Positions 63,128 to 64,000 of a DNA stretch of 64,000 nucleotides are shown here, in pieces. The translations under genes were made by a program, and so were the position numbers. Origin of the DNA: Thiocapsa bogorovii. GTDB lineage: Bacteria > Pseudomonadota > Gammaproteobacteria > Chromatiales > Chromatiaceae. The notes beneath the pieces are model-generated. The model worked only from the letters and a program-made list of their open reading frames with translations. It did not search any database and was not told the origin of the DNA. Position 1 is the stretch's first letter; each line of letters begins with the position of its first letter. The stretch lies in contig NZ_CP089309.1 of NCBI RefSeq assembly GCF_021228795.1, positions 4,151,501 through 4,215,500 on the forward strand. Reading direction: 5' to 3'.

Positions 63128-64000
63128 TCAACGCCGCCAGAAGGCCGGCGAGAGGATCACCAGGATGGTCAGGATTTCCAGCCGCCCGAGCAGCATGGCG
63201 ACGACACCGAGCAGTTTGCCGAGATCACTGACCGATTGAAAGGTGAGGGCGACCTCGCCGAGTCCCGGGCCGAGATTATTCAGACAGGTGGCGACGGCAC
63301 TGAAGGCATCCAGCGGGGCGAGCCCGGCGTGGATCATCAAGAGCGTCAATGTCGTGACCGCGAAGGTATAGAGCGCGAAAAAGCCCCAGACCGAACGTGC
63401 AAGACGGGGGTCGACGATACGTCGGCCCAACCGCAGCGGCAGGATGGCGTGCGGATGGATCAACTGACCCACCTCCTGTGCGCCCTGCTTGACCATCAGC
63501 AAGACGCGCAGCACCTTCATGCCGCCGGCGGTCGAGCCCCCGCACCCGCCGACGAAGCTGATGTAAATCAGCAGGAGCGGGAGGAAATCCGGCCAGTGCG
63601 CGAAGTCGACGGTCCCGAACCCGGTGCTGGTGACGATGGAGACCACCTCGAAGGCGGCATCGCGCAGGCTGGCATGCAACTGATCGTAGGGACCTTCCAT
63701 ATATAGGATGAGGCCGACCAGCAGAACCGTGGCGAGCACGAAGCCGAGGAAGGTCCTGGACTCAGTATCACGCAGGTACTGCAGCGGATTGCGATCGAGC
63801 CAGACCAGGTAGTGGACGCCGAAATTGATCGCGGCGAGCAGCATGAAGACGACGGCCACCCCCTCGACGGCGGGACTGTGGAAATAGGCGATGCTGGCGT
63901 CGTGGGTCGAGAAGCCGCCGGTGGAGACCGTGGACAGGCTGTGGGAGACGGCATCGAAGGGGGACATCCCCGCAAGCCAGTAACCGAAGGCGCAGGCGAG
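63128..64000 (-). CDS. trkH: Potassium uptake protein TrkH (partial)
   Basis: The 3' part (about 290 residues) of a Trk/Ktr K+ channel subunit; the 5' end lies beyond the window. The selectivity-filter repeats are visible: 'SHSLSTVSTGGFSTHDAS', 'VVSIVTSTGFGTVDFAHW' and 'VATCLNNLGPGLGEVALT', and the gate-region 'SFVGGCGGSTAGGMKVLRVL'. The protein imports K+ at the inner membrane with TrkA. The C-terminus ends 'LGRLEILTILVILSPAFWRR', as in full-length TrkH. Confidence 0.93.
   Translation of the reverse strand, partial: LACAFGYWLAGMSPFDAVSHSLSTVSTGGFSTHDASIAYFHSPAVEGVAVVFMLLAAINFGVHYLVWLDRNPLQYLRDTESRTFLGFVLATVLLVGLILYMEGPYDQLHASLRDAAFEVVSIVTSTGFGTVDFAHWPDFLPLLLIYISFVGGCGGSTAGGMKVLRVLLMVKQGAQEVGQLIHPHAILPLRLGRRIVDPRLARSVWGFFALYTFAVTTLTLLMIHAGLAPLDAFSAVATCLNNLGPGLGEVALTFQSVSDLGKLLGVVAMLLGRLEILTILVILSPAFWRR

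Noticed and set aside
1-64000. CRISPR arrays, rRNA and tRNA genes
   Set aside because: No regularly spaced repeats and no recognisable rRNA or tRNA sequence were seen by eye; a tRNAscan or CRISPR search was not possible here.

Overview
The window is GC-rich proteobacterial chromosome. Its gene content fits a nitrogen-fixing purple sulfur gammaproteobacterium of the Chromatiaceae: nifE-nifN-nifX with a nif ferredoxin behind a sigma-54/NifA promoter, cydDC, an Mla-type lipid ABC system, and many IS1380 copies. The genus is inference from gene content, not a database match.

Layout. Positions 1-6,140 hold a decayed type I restriction-modification operon on the minus strand: an hsdM tail, vapBC, hsdS with two internal stops, frameshifted rhuM, and hsdR lacking its helicase motor. 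An IS3-type insertion cuts it, and a second PIN/Phd toxin-antitoxin pair follows. Positions 6,140-17,400 are stacked mobile DNA: a group II intron, two copies of a 1,688-bp IS1380 element (one holding a nested IS3-like element), an IS1182 remnant, and three identical copies of an unexplained 311-bp element. The second IS1380 copy splits an arylsulfatase gene. Positions 17,500-28,500 are housekeeping and transport: glutamate decarboxylase, a Na+/H+ antiporter, ValRS and an Mla/Pqi-like operon. A 1,735-bp IS1380 element follows at 28,569. Positions 30,400-49,200 hold an EamA transporter, topoisomerase III, the nif cluster, envelope proteins, a lipocalin, cydDC, a Uma2 protein and a DUF1275 protein.

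The most interesting segment is 51,350-58,930, a fossil integron. The integrase gene intI (plus strand, broken by a frameshift and by a 237-bp palindromic element) is divergent from a cassette array on the minus strand. Two attC sites can be read, each with the RYYYAAC/GTTRRRY-type ends and the extra unpaired base expected in the left arm. Cassette 2 carries an AIPR (abortive infection) gene. Cassette 1 is a tight three-gene operon: a 61-residue peptide, a tetrapyrrole-methylase-fold enzyme resembling borosin peptide N-methyltransferases, and a two-TM protein with a beta-rich domain. I propose cassette 1 as a candidate undescribed peptide-modification or defence system. The second copy of the 1,735-bp IS1380 element has inserted at the very end of its methylase gene.

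The right end (59,200-64,000) holds a PIN/AbrB toxin-antitoxin pair, a VanZ-like membrane protein, an exported beta-propeller protein coupled to a periplasmic thioredoxin, and a partial TrkH.
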